From: Sediminibacterium goheungense
GTDB taxonomy: Bacteria; Bacteroidota; Bacteroidia; Chitinophagales; Chitinophagaceae
Assembly: GCF_004361915.1 (NCBI RefSeq)
Contig: NZ_SNWP01000010.1
Span: forward strand, 248,001 to 312,000
Length of the DNA stretch: 64,000 nt
Direction: 5' to 3'
Part shown: piece by piece, positions 47,060 through 54,916 of the stretch
Layout: each line of letters starts with the position of its first letter
How positions within the stretch are numbered: the stretch's first letter is position 1
The notes under the pieces: generated by a model
What the model was told of the DNA's origin: nothing
The model's database searches: none
The model's input: the letters and a program-made list of their open reading frames with translations, nothing else
Program-made: the position numbers and the translations under genes

Positions 47060-47524
47060 TCAGGTGATCAGAATTAATTTTTGTGGCAATGAGAAATATT
47101 CATTCTTAATTTTTTCGAGGTTCTCCTTTTTATTGAAGAGTTCATAGTACTCATCAATATTAATATTGCTGTTTTCCTTGTTTACATAAACAGGTCCGGA
47201 AACGGAACTATTGGTTTCATTTTCAAAAAGTGCCGTCCTCACCACACCATTTACAATCGCATCTTCATGCAAAAGACACTTGTTTTTACAGATTACATTA
47301 CCTTCTATCAAACCACCTACCACAATTTCATGGCAAAGAATATCGCCGCTAACGGTAGCTTTCTGATCAACAATAACTTTATTATTACAAAAAATAATGC
47401 CTTTGAAATCACCTTCAATACGGATGGGTGAAATGGTGCGGATGATGCCAAAATAAAAGCCTCCCGATACTACCTGCACTGCAGGCAACATAGGCTCTGA
47501 TTTGTTTTTTTTGAGAAAAAACAT
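47060..47524 (-). CDS. Bactofilin-type cytoskeletal protein (first of a divergent pair)
   Basis: The 154-aa protein has a central right-handed beta-helix of bactofilin type (SPIRIEGDFKGIIFCNNKVIV, then GDILCHEIVVGGLIEGNVIC). An unusual ~50-residue charged C-terminal region follows (NIDEYYELFNKKENLEKIKNEYF). Bactofilins polymerise into membrane-associated filaments that scaffold envelope processes. A second bactofilin is divergent at 47704, sharing the promoter region. Confidence 0.88.
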   Translation of the reverse strand: MFFLKKNKSEPMLPAVQVVSGGFYFGIIRTISPIRIEGDFKGIIFCNNKVIVDQKATVSGDILCHEIVVGGLIEGNVICKNKCLLHEDAIVNGVVRTALFENETNSSVSGPVYVNKENSNINIDEYYELFNKKENLEKIKNEYFSLPQKLILIT

Positions 47525-47703
47525 AGGATTGGTGTGGTTTTATGAATATTCGGGGATTTAAGATAACTAAAATATGTGGTTTTATCCCCATTATTGACCC
47601 GCCTTTAAATGTTTACAAATAAATAATAATTTGTATCTTGATCTTTCAACAGCCGGGAGGATGTAGTTTTACATCTTTCCTCCTGCTTCAAAAAAACCAA
47701 AAC

Positions 47704-48300
47704 ATGAACAAGTTCAGGGAACAATTACTGCATGACCCCAATGCCGGATTCGGGAACCAGTCTTTTCCGGAAGACAAACAATTAGTGATTACGAAGTCTA
47801 CCAATGTCTCAGGTATACTGGATTCAGAGAACGATATTATTCTCGACGGAAACTTCAATGGTGTATTATACAGTAAGAAAACAGTTCATATAACGCCTAC
47901 CGGGGTTATGACAGGTGTGATCATCTGTAACGACATTAAAGTGGAGGGTGAGTTTGAAGGTTCCGTATATGGTTTAAGAGTCAATCTCTGCAAGGATTCT
48001 GTACTGAAGGGCATTATTCATTGTACCATCATCAATACAGAAATGAACCAGTATGTGGATGCCAATATCAAGCTCATCAGTCTTGAAACCACGGCTTTTG
48101 AAACAAGCTCTACTGATCTGTTCTCTCACCTGAAAGAAGTGTTTGGGAAAAACAATAAAGACAATAATTACCTGAATATTTTTAATGAAAAAATGAACCA
48201 GGTAAAGCCATCTAATAAGTTTTATCATCAAACTATTTATGTAGCACCGAGTGTTCCACCCAAAGACGAAACATTAAATCAAGATGATTACACTGACTAA
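47704..48300 (+). CDS. Bactofilin-type cytoskeletal protein (second of a divergent pair)
   Basis: From the ATG at 47704 the 198-aa protein contains the bactofilin core (DIILDGNFNGVLYSKKTVHI, then GVIICNDIKVEGEFEGSVYG). Flexible ends surround it: about 35 residues before and 80 after, with no obvious membrane segment. The core resembles the neighbour while the tails differ, so the pair may co-polymerise with different partners. A 22-bp perfect palindrome follows 60 nt later. Confidence 0.88.
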   Translation: MNKFREQLLHDPNAGFGNQSFPEDKQLVITKSTNVSGILDSENDIILDGNFNGVLYSKKTVHITPTGVMTGVIICNDIKVEGEFEGSVYGLRVNLCKDSVLKGIIHCTIINTEMNQYVDANIKLISLETTAFETSSTDLFSHLKEVFGKNNKDNNYLNIFNEKMNQVKPSNKFYHQTIYVAPSVPPKDETLNQDDYTD

Positions 48301-48360
48301 ATAGAACTAATATCTGAGGTTATCGATTATTCATTTTTTCTTTCTATAAAATTAATAAGT

Positions 48361-48405
48361 GAAATATAATCCTAATATACATTATGTATATTAGGATTAT
48401 ATTTC
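48361..48405. repeat. Near-perfect 45-bp palindrome (22-bp arms, 1-nt centre)
   Basis: 48361-48382 is exactly complementary to 48384-48405 with a single T between. The arms are AT-rich, running out from CTAATATACAT at the centre. A one-nucleotide loop means a cruciform or a protein-bound operator is as likely as an RNA hairpin. It marks the boundary between normal sequence and the AT-rich acyltransferase cassette. Confidence 0.88.
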
Positions 48406-48465
48406 CATTTACGCATAACACTTCATTTTGAGTTTAACTAGCTAACTGGGTAAAATCTAATTATA

Positions 48466-49908
48466 ATGCTTTTTAATTCAATAAATTTTATTGTTTTTTT
48501 AATCGTCGTTTTTTCACTATACTGGTTTCTTTATAAAAAGCCAAATGCACAAAAATTATTATTACTTATTTCAAGCAATATTTTTTATGCATTTTGGGAT
48601 TATAGATTTTTAGCTTTATTAAATCTCACAATATTCATCGACTATTATTGTGGCAAGAAAATACAACTATCGACATTCACACACATCAAAAAAAGATACC
48701 TGATATTCAGCATTACATCCTGCTTAAGTATTCTTTTTATATTCAAATATTTTAACTTTTTTATTGATTCTTTTCGAAATTTTTTCTCAATAGACATCAA
48801 CTCTTCTTTTCTTCCATTTGCAAATATTATTTTACCAGTAGGCATATCATTTTATACATTTCATGGCATATCATATGTGGTAGATATCTACAACAATAAA
48901 ATAACTGCTGAAAAAAAAATCGTCAATTATGCATTATTTGTAAGCTTTTTTCCTTTGTTGGTTGCCGGGCCAATAGAAAGAGCTAGAAATTTGCTTAGTC
49001 AAATAACTGAAAAAGTGATATACTTCGATTATGCCTTAGCATCAAATGGCCTTAGACTTATACTTATTGGGTTTGTAAAAAAAATTGTCCTAGCCGATAA
49101 TGCTGCTGTTTTTGCTAATGAAATATTCGGCTTCAGCGATCAATATAATGGTGCCACCATGTTATTAGGCGGATTTTTTTTTGCAATACAAATTTATTTT
49201 GATTTTTCTGGCTACAGTGACATTGCAATAGGAACCTCGAAACTTTTCGGATATGAGTTAATTAGAAATTTCGACTACCCTTATTTCTCTAAAAATCTAA
49301 TTGTTTTTTGGCAAAAATGGCATATCTCTCTTTCAAGTTTTTTTAGAGATTACCTATACATTCCGTTAGGTGGAGATAGAGTTAACAGCACCTTGTTATA
49401 TATAAGGAATATAATGGTAGTATTTGTCTTAAGTGGTCTTTGGCACGGAGCCAACTATACATTTTTACTTTGGGGGCTTTTCCATGGCAGCATTGTCATT
49501 ATTACCAAGTTTACATTTAAGATAAAATACTTGAAAGAACAACTAACGAAAATTCCACTTTTGATCTCTTATGCATTTACATTTTTAATAGTTATACTCG
49601 GGTGGATAATATTTAGATCTGAAAATATTGATCAGGTAAAAAGTATTTATTCGAAAATATTCTCATCTTCTACTTTTCAAAAACCATATTTTGAAAACGG
49701 ATCAATGTCGTATAAAATTTTATTTCTTATTGCATGTTATTTCATTATAGAATTCATCAGTTATAAGAAAAAGCTAGCATCCCCTTCAGAATTATTACTA
49801 ATAATAAAAAACAAAAAAATCAGATATATTATATACATATTAATAACCTTAGCTATTCTCTCATTGGGTAATTTTTCTGAAAACTCATTTATCTACTTTC
49901 AATTTTAA
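48466..49908 (+). CDS. MBOAT-family O-acyltransferase, AlgI-like
   Basis: The 480-aa polytopic protein follows the AlgI/MBOAT plan: GISFYTFHGISYVVDIYNN near 130, LVAGPIERARNLL, FDFSGYSDIAIGTSKLFGYE, FWQKWHISLSSFFRDYLYIPLGG, and the catalytic-type His in LSGLWHGANYTFLLWGLFHG. It transfers acyl groups from the cytoplasmic side to an exported polysaccharide or peptidoglycan. The coding sequence is visibly more AT-rich than most neighbours, which suggests horizontal acquisition. It is coupled to an SGNH-like gene 5 nt downstream. Confidence 0.93.
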   Translation: MLFNSINFIVFLIVVFSLYWFLYKKPNAQKLLLLISSNIFYAFWDYRFLALLNLTIFIDYYCGKKIQLSTFTHIKKRYLIFSITSCLSILFIFKYFNFFIDSFRNFFSIDINSSFLPFANIILPVGISFYTFHGISYVVDIYNNKITAEKKIVNYALFVSFFPLLVAGPIERARNLLSQITEKVIYFDYALASNGLRLILIGFVKKIVLADNAAVFANEIFGFSDQYNGATMLLGGFFFAIQIYFDFSGYSDIAIGTSKLFGYELIRNFDYPYFSKNLIVFWQKWHISLSSFFRDYLYIPLGGDRVNSTLLYIRNIMVVFVLSGLWHGANYTFLLWGLFHGSIVIITKFTFKIKYLKEQLTKIPLLISYAFTFLIVILGWIIFRSENIDQVKSIYSKIFSSSTFQKPYFENGSMSYKILFLIACYFIIEFISYKKKLASPSELLLIIKNKKIRYIIYILITLAILSLGNFSENSFIYFQF

Positions 49909-49913
49909 ACTCG

Positions 49914-50840
49914 ATGTTGAAATTTTTAAAAGACTTATCAGTTATAACTGTATCCCTTCTCATTATCTTAACCACTCTGGTTTTTTTTCCACCAAGTAAA
50001 GATAATCAATCGTATATCAGCTCTCAATTTGATAAACTAGAAAGACTTAAAAAACATTCAAAACCCTCAATAATTTTTATTGGGGGATCAAATTTAGCGT
50101 TTGGATTAGATAGTGAATTACTTGCAGATTCTCTAAAGTATAATATCATTAATATGGGATTACAAGGGAGTCTTGGATTCGCATATCAACTTGAAACTGT
50201 GATTCCTCATCTTCAAAAAGATGACATTGTAATATTAGTAGCAGAATACTTTCAGTATCTGGATAAAAATTGTTTTGGGAATGGTGCCACTCCAGCAAAA
50301 GTTATAGAAACCACCGATCCTTATTTTATTTTCAACTTGTCATATAATAATATTAAACAGATTCTACCATATCTGGTAAATGCCAGTTTTATGAAGGTTC
50401 TTAATTATATCCAAAGAGATGATCCTGCAGATCAACAAAGAGTTTTTTTTAATAAATATGGTGATTTTACAGGTCACCTACTACTCCCTAACAGAACTCC
50501 GAAAAACTTAAAAAAATATCAACTCGATGGTAGTATCAACCAAGATGTTTTTTTATTAATTAAAAAATATAAAGCTGAAATCGAGCAAAAAAATGCATCT
50601 TTTTATATCAGCTACCCCCCATATCCTTTAGATGTGGCTAAAATGAATAGAAAATTCATTTCATCAATTAACAGACATTTTCTAGAGAGCGGATTACCGA
50701 TCTTAAATTCGCCTGAAGCTTATTTCTTTCGCTCCCCGCTTTTTTTTGAATATGCAGACCACTTAAATGCTACAGGCAGAAAAATTCGTACAATTAAATT
50801 AGCCAATGATATTAAAAATGGCCTTTTAAAAATTCAATAG
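49914..50840 (+). CDS. SGNH/AlgJ-DltD-like partner of the MBOAT protein
   Basis: The 308-aa protein has an N-terminal signal-anchor (FLKDLSVITVSLLIILTTLVFF). A block I-like SIIFIGGSNLAFGLDSELL and late ADHLNATG resemble SGNH hydrolase motifs, although the DxxH spacing is not canonical. Such proteins take the acyl group from the MBOAT channel and place it on the extracytoplasmic polymer. It is AT-rich like its partner. No polymer-synthesis genes are adjacent. Confidence 0.78.
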   Translation: MLKFLKDLSVITVSLLIILTTLVFFPPSKDNQSYISSQFDKLERLKKHSKPSIIFIGGSNLAFGLDSELLADSLKYNIINMGLQGSLGFAYQLETVIPHLQKDDIVILVAEYFQYLDKNCFGNGATPAKVIETTDPYFIFNLSYNNIKQILPYLVNASFMKVLNYIQRDDPADQQRVFFNKYGDFTGHLLLPNRTPKNLKKYQLDGSINQDVFLLIKKYKAEIEQKNASFYISYPPYPLDVAKMNRKFISSINRHFLESGLPILNSPEAYFFRSPLFFEYADHLNATGRKIRTIKLANDIKNGLLKIQ

Positions 50841-50908
50841 GGGTAATATAATTGTATTGATTCTTTAAAAAAATACAGACTTGCTTGAAATCTTACATCA
50901 TTACCCCT
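50839..50908. repeat. 9-bp inverted repeat bracketing the gap after the acylation cassette
   Basis: AGGGGTAAT (50839-50847) is complementary to ATTACCCCT (50900-50908) across a 52-nt AT-rich loop, in the gap between convergent genes. It could be a weak terminator; the long loop makes this uncertain. Confidence 0.35.
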
Positions 50909-50912
50909 CTTT

Positions 50913-51554
50913 TCAGGCTATCCAGATTTTATAGATCAGATAACAGAGGATCCCGCCTAACAAGGCAATCAGTACCCCATTCACCCTTTTCTTTTTCAGG
51001 AAAAACAACATAACGAGTCCGCTGAGCGAGACAATAATTAAAAATACTGCTGAGGCATCAATCACCCATTTCCATGCATTTCCACTATCTCTGCCTTTAT
51101 GTAAATCGTTCATGATAGCGATGGCACCGAGTTTGAGTTCGGTAAGCTGCATGGTACCATCCTGCCGGTTAATGAAAGCATCGGCACTATACCCCGGCCC
51201 CCTGAATGATACCAGACATCGGTCTTCCTGTATCATAAAATCGCTTACATAGCCTTTGATGGCATATTGCTTGCGAATGAATTCAACGACTTCCAGCTTC
51301 TTGATTTTAACCGTATCTGCTGCATTTACCCAATCAGCGGGGATATTCCCATTGATCTTATTTTCCTTTTCGATTGATTCATCAAACCATTCAAGATGAT
51401 TAAGGGTGATGCCTGTTACAGAGAAAAAAAGTACAATCAAAAAGCTGAACATTGATAGGTAGATATGCAGCCAGCGTGAATAGCGTGCCGTTAATTTCTT
51501 CCACTCTGTTTGTTTCTTTCCGGTTGTTTGTTTGGCAGCCTGCTTAATTTCCAT
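50913..51554 (-). CDS. PepSY-associated membrane protein
   Basis: The 213-aa protein has a first membrane helix (YLSMFSFLIVLFFSVTGITLNH, a PepSY_TM-type start), a periplasmic PepSY-like domain (~residues 65-150) and further helices near the C-terminus (AVFLIIVSLSGLVMLFF; GVLIALLGGILCYLIY). PepSY_TM proteins are linked to extracytoplasmic electron transfer and ferric reduction. The gene start overlaps the end of the ApbE gene by 11 nt, so the two are translationally coupled. Confidence 0.85.
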   Translation of the reverse strand: MEIKQAAKQTTGKKQTEWKKLTARYSRWLHIYLSMFSFLIVLFFSVTGITLNHLEWFDESIEKENKINGNIPADWVNAADTVKIKKLEVVEFIRKQYAIKGYVSDFMIQEDRCLVSFRGPGYSADAFINRQDGTMQLTELKLGAIAIMNDLHKGRDSGNAWKWVIDASAVFLIIVSLSGLVMLFFLKKKRVNGVLIALLGGILCYLIYKIWIA

Positions 51555-53067
51555 TCGCTTTCTTTTGATAGTCGAGTGAGGCTGAACTTACTTCAGGATT
51601 ACCAGCAATATCAATATGTTGTGCTTTACCGATTTTTATTTCCTGACGCATCAGTTGGTAGGTTCCATGTTCGCGTGCTGCTTCAATAAATACGGTATAA
51701 GTGCCTTGCTTTACGAGATTGCCACTATCATCTTTACCATCCCATTTCAATGTGTATTTGCCGGGACTGCGTGTGGCACTGCTGGTTGAGCTGATACTGT
51801 TTTGTCCTGCTGAGAATTGTCCGTAATAAGTGGCATACCATGAACGCATATCGTTGAGCCATTTGGGTTTGTTGAACCAGAGCGCGAGTAAACGAACAGG
51901 TTTTTTATCTTCATCTGTTACCCATACGGCTACAAAGGGGCGACGTATCCTTGTACCTTCTATGGTTGCCAGTTCCAGGTTTATAGCCAATTCATATTTA
52001 GTATCCCAATCTTTTGCCTTTGCATTTACTGCGTTATTGCGAACAGGAACTGGCGGCAACAGCGGAGCGGTTTCATTTTTCCATCCATCACTTTCCATTC
52101 TTTTACCATCAGATGTAATCAGCATGTATTCGGCACCGGGAACAGAGGCCACCAAAGCTGCTGCCTCATTTGCGTTTACCACATTCAATGCGGTAGCCAG
52201 TGCCCCGGCATCTGTAGCATTATCGGCGACTACAGTGGCACTGATGATGTTACCGGAAGGATAACCGGTTCTGGGGTCTACTATATGTGAATACCATTTA
52301 CCATCAATCATCACACCTCTGCGATAATTGCCGCTGGTTGCCACTGTTTTGTTTGCTACCTTTATTTGAGCTAGCGGTAAATCATTTTCTGCATCTGCTT
52401 TCGGATCAGCAATCCAAACCTGTTCTGTATGATCACCTTTTATGAGGATATCGCCACCTATATTTACTACTACCCCTGCTACACCTGATACTTCCATGGC
52501 TGCTTCTGCCGCTTTGTTGAGGATATAGGTTTTTGCGAACGAATTCAACATCAGGGCCGTATGCGTCTTATGTATAGCGGTTCTTTCTGTTACATTCAGT
52601 TCATAATGCTGTTGCTGAATGGTATTCTTTACTTCTTTGATTTCTGTAGCAGATGGTGTTCTCTTTTCTTTTGCCGCATTGCGCCATAGTTTACCAATGG
52701 CTTCTGCTGAAGCATCGAGTGCGCCATTGGTTTTGGTGCGCCATTGTTCAAATAATGACAGCACTTCAAATAGCTCTGCTGAAACATGCACAGGAATATT
52801 CGCTGTTTTGACCCATTGACTGAATTCACTGGAGGCATCATACCCACTGAGGATTTTATTAAGTCTGTCAATTTCTGCCAAAGCTACACTTTCTGCTTTC
52901 CCGGCTACCTGCTCGTTATCAGTTACAATTTTAATTTCCATAGATGTACCGAGTACATTCTCATAGTCTGAAACGAATATTTTTACTTTTTTACCGGGTT
53001 TGGGTGTTGCGCTGCTGAAAAAAGTGAGCAGCAATAGTAAAAAGGAAAGTCTGCCGATTGTTTGCAT
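51544..53067 (-). CDS. apbE: FAD:protein FMN transferase (ApbE) fused to DUF2271
   Basis: Residues ~35-320 form an ApbE flavin transferase that covalently attaches FMN to threonines of exported proteins. Landmarks are SGYDASSEFSQW, GVVVNIGGDILIKG and SHIVDPRTGYPSGNIISATVV with NATDAGALATAL (Mg-binding). Residues ~350-500 match DUF2271 (LATIEGTRIRRPFVAVWVTDEDKKPVR, then GKYTLKWDGKDDSGN), found in iron-reduction loci. The signal peptide is at the N-terminus. The fusion and the coupled PepSY_TM gene indicate a membrane flavin-based electron-transfer module. Confidence 0.92.
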   Translation of the reverse strand: MQTIGRLSFLLLLLTFFSSATPKPGKKVKIFVSDYENVLGTSMEIKIVTDNEQVAGKAESVALAEIDRLNKILSGYDASSEFSQWVKTANIPVHVSAELFEVLSLFEQWRTKTNGALDASAEAIGKLWRNAAKEKRTPSATEIKEVKNTIQQQHYELNVTERTAIHKTHTALMLNSFAKTYILNKAAEAAMEVSGVAGVVVNIGGDILIKGDHTEQVWIADPKADAENDLPLAQIKVANKTVATSGNYRRGVMIDGKWYSHIVDPRTGYPSGNIISATVVADNATDAGALATALNVVNANEAAALVASVPGAEYMLITSDGKRMESDGWKNETAPLLPPVPVRNNAVNAKAKDWDTKYELAINLELATIEGTRIRRPFVAVWVTDEDKKPVRLLALWFNKPKWLNDMRSWYATYYGQFSAGQNSISSTSSATRSPGKYTLKWDGKDDSGNLVKQGTYTVFIEAAREHGTYQLMRQEIKIGKAQHIDIAGNPEVSSASLDYQKKANGN

Positions 53068-53291
53068 GTAATAAGGGGTTGTTTATCGATGTATCTTATT
53101 TGCCTCTTTATTGAAAGATTTCGCGATTAAAAGTAAAAGCATTCTGCCGGATCAATTTACCAGATCGGTAAAAAGGTACCAAATATCGATTTACTGTTTT
53201 TGCTTGACTTTCAGTGGGTTTGATGGGTTTTTCCGGGTTGGGTTTAATCAATCTGGTATCGAAATCGGTAGAAATCTCCCCTGAAATTTCG

Positions 53292-53299
53292 TATCTTTA
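53292..53299 (+). promoter_or_regulatory. Candidate -7 element of ssrA
   Basis: TATCTTTA matches seven of eight positions of TAnnTTTG and lies 10 nt before the mature tmRNA 5' end. No clear -33 element was found. Confidence 0.4.
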
Positions 53300-53309
53300 C
53301 AGGCTCACT

Positions 53310-53679
53310 GGGGTCGTACTGGTTTTGACAGCATATGGTACGGTTGGTGTAAGCATGCAGTGCGTTGGATAATTAGCACTTTAATCTGAATATTCAAACT
53401 TCAAATGGCAATACACAGTATGCCATGGCTGCCTAATCAGTGATTAGATAGTCATTTGGGCCGCCGCACAGGTTGATCTGTTACCAGGTGCCGCCGCCGA
53501 CTCAAAATAAACACAGGTTGCTGTAACAGAAGGCTGTGACTGTTACCTAAGACCATCCAGCTAAGTGTATTGTTGGTTTGTTCATGTCCGGCAGTACACC
53601 GACAAATAATCATGAAATAAGCATGTAGAAAGCTAATGGTAGCGATGTTTGGACAGGGGTTCGACTCCCCTCGACTCCA
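53310..53679 (+). ncRNA. ssrA: Transfer-messenger RNA (tmRNA)
   Basis: The 5' end GGGGTCG pairs with CGACTCC near the 3' end, followed by discriminator A at 53679. The T arm and loop GGGGTTCGACTCCCC is intact, and CCA is not fully encoded. The tag reading frame is at 53407-53436. Pseudoknot-forming sequence follows the tag (for example the CCGCC-rich region near 53461-53500). tmRNA rescues stalled ribosomes together with SmpB, whose gene end is at the start of this window. A perfect 13-bp terminator follows immediately. Confidence 0.96.
53407..53436 (+). CDS. tmRNA-encoded proteolysis tag GNTQYAMAA
   Basis: GGC AAT ACA CAG TAT GCC ATG GCT GCC then TAA reads GNTQYAMAA. Length, glycine start and the Y-A-x-A-A end fit Bacteroidota tags; I recall related tags ending YALAA and YAMAA. 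The resume codon GGC is inferred from this match, because the frame is open further upstream. Tagged proteins would be degraded by Clp-type proteases; clpC is in this window. Confidence 0.85.
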   Translation, partial: GNTQYAMAA

Positions 53680-53680
53680 C

Positions 53681-53711
53681 AAAAAGGAACCTGAATGACA
53701 GGTTCCTTTTT
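53681..53711 (+). terminator. Rho-independent terminator of ssrA
   Basis: AAAAAGGAACCTG and CAGGTTCCTTTTT form a perfect 13-bp stem with a 5-nt loop and a T run. It begins 2 nt after the mature tmRNA end. Confidence 0.95.
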
Positions 53712-53805
53712 AATTCATATACAATAAATGCCATGTACTTCCCCCTCATAATCATAATATCACGGAGGTTTATGGTATTTTAGTTATTCATTCAGGTAAA
53801 AAATA

Positions 53806-53813
53806 TAATTTTG
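53806..53813 (+). promoter_or_regulatory. Candidate -7 element giving a near-leaderless transcript
   Basis: TAATTTTG matches TAnnTTTG and ends 5 nt before the ATG of the 70-aa gene. If used, transcription would start at or within a few bases of the start codon. No -33 match is visible. Confidence 0.35.
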
Positions 53814-53818
53814 TTATA

Positions 53819-54031
53819 ATGTTCATCCGAAGATCAGATATTGATGCGTTAAAGGCTTTATCATCCACCAGTGATATGGTGAATGTTGGAAGTATACCGG
53901 AAACGTTTAAAGACGAATTCGACAAGTATTTTTTTGGCAAAACACTTGTAAAGAAACAGGATGCATTGTTTGCCTATCCAAATGATATCAGGCAATGGGT
54001 AATCTACATAGTTAACAGGTATAATGCTTAA
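53819..54031 (+). CDS. 70-aa protein immediately upstream of a Fic gene
   Basis: The small protein MFIRRSDIDALKALSSTSDM... continues with FKDEFDKYFFGKTLVKKQDA and ends RQWVIYIVNRYNA. It has no signal peptide or membrane segment. It lies 5 nt upstream of the Fic gene, so the two are surely co-transcribed. It could be an antitoxin or a regulatory partner; it does not show the FicA/VbhA-type inhibitory motif [S/T]xxxE[G/N] that I would expect. Confidence 0.7.
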   Translation: MFIRRSDIDALKALSSTSDMVNVGSIPETFKDEFDKYFFGKTLVKKQDALFAYPNDIRQWVIYIVNRYNA

Positions 54032-54036
54032 CTAAA

Positions 54037-54837
54037 ATGCTTCCTCATTATTTAGAAGCATTCAATATTGCACTACAACAGTTTAAGGAAAGATTTCCAG
54101 CAAGTAAATGGGATAATGCTCTTAGGCTATCACTAGTAAATGATTTTACTTTTTTCTCTTCACGGGTTGAAGACGATAAATTAAAGTATGGGGATACAAT
54201 AAGGTTTCTGAATAATGAAATCACACATGCCGCCAATTTGGTGTCATTAATGAATGTGTCGAGTCATCAGGAAGTTTTAAAATCTTTATTGGAGCATTTA
54301 CATAGTTTTCAGTTAACCGAGGATACCATTAAAGGCATTCATAAAGCTCTTATGAACTTCCCATTCGCATGGGAACGCCCATTCAATCCAGATTTGGTAG
54401 GTGAATATAGAAATGAATCCGTGGTGGGTTGGCGTGAACCTTTTGAGGAAAACAAAGAATATGTTCCGCATTATAACCTGAAAGTAATTATGCCAACCTT
54501 TGTAGATCAATTTTGTCACAAGTTGGAAGATATTGATAATAAAATCGAAGAAAAACATCTTATTGTAAGATTGGCCGAGTTTCACAATCTATTCCTGAAT
54601 ACCTATCACCCATTTGCAGATGGCAATGGCAGGGTATGCAGGATATTACTCGGAGCAGTCATGATGAAACATGATTGCCCGCCTGTATTTCCTAAAATCA
54701 TTGAGCAAGGAGATAAGTTCAGGTATATCAATACGATCATTGAATGTGAAAAAACAAAAAGCAATAGCCCTTTAGTCCAATATTTTGCCGAAGAGATGAC
54801 AAGATACCTTGAAACCAGAAATGCGAGCATTCTTTAA
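54037..54837 (+). CDS. Fic-domain AMP-transferase-type protein
   Basis: The 266-aa protein has a Fic core with the full active-site motif HPFADGNGR (His, and Asn/Arg for ATP), near residue 190. It is preceded by the flap region GWREPFEENKEYVPHYN. The N-terminal SSRVEDDKLKYGDT matches the position of the class II inhibitory helix (SxxxE[G/N]), with Asp in place of Gly or Asn. It probably AMPylates a target protein and is partly self-inhibited. It lies just beyond the ssrA terminator, a frequent site for acquired DNA. Confidence 0.92.
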   Translation: MLPHYLEAFNIALQQFKERFPASKWDNALRLSLVNDFTFFSSRVEDDKLKYGDTIRFLNNEITHAANLVSLMNVSSHQEVLKSLLEHLHSFQLTEDTIKGIHKALMNFPFAWERPFNPDLVGEYRNESVVGWREPFEENKEYVPHYNLKVIMPTFVDQFCHKLEDIDNKIEEKHLIVRLAEFHNLFLNTYHPFADGNGRVCRILLGAVMMKHDCPPVFPKIIEQGDKFRYINTIIECEKTKSNSPLVQYFAEEMTRYLETRNASIL

Positions 54838-54916
54838 ATGAATAGAAAGCACAAGTAAAAAAACCTCCCCTATTCTACTCAAACAGAAAGCATAAAACCA
54901 TGTATTTTTACAGGAG

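Noticed and set aside
48361..50908. Insertion sequence or transposon carrying the MBOAT cassette
   Set aside because: No transposase and no matching terminal repeats; the left palindrome and right inverted repeat are unrelated in sequence.
53452..53682. 76-aa minus-strand ORF overlapping the tmRNA
   Set aside because: It lies within ssrA and is explained by the RNA gene.
53310..53711. Duplicate tmRNA 3' end marking an integrated element
   Set aside because: I found no second copy of the ssrA 3' end downstream in the window, so integration cannot be claimed from this sequence alone.
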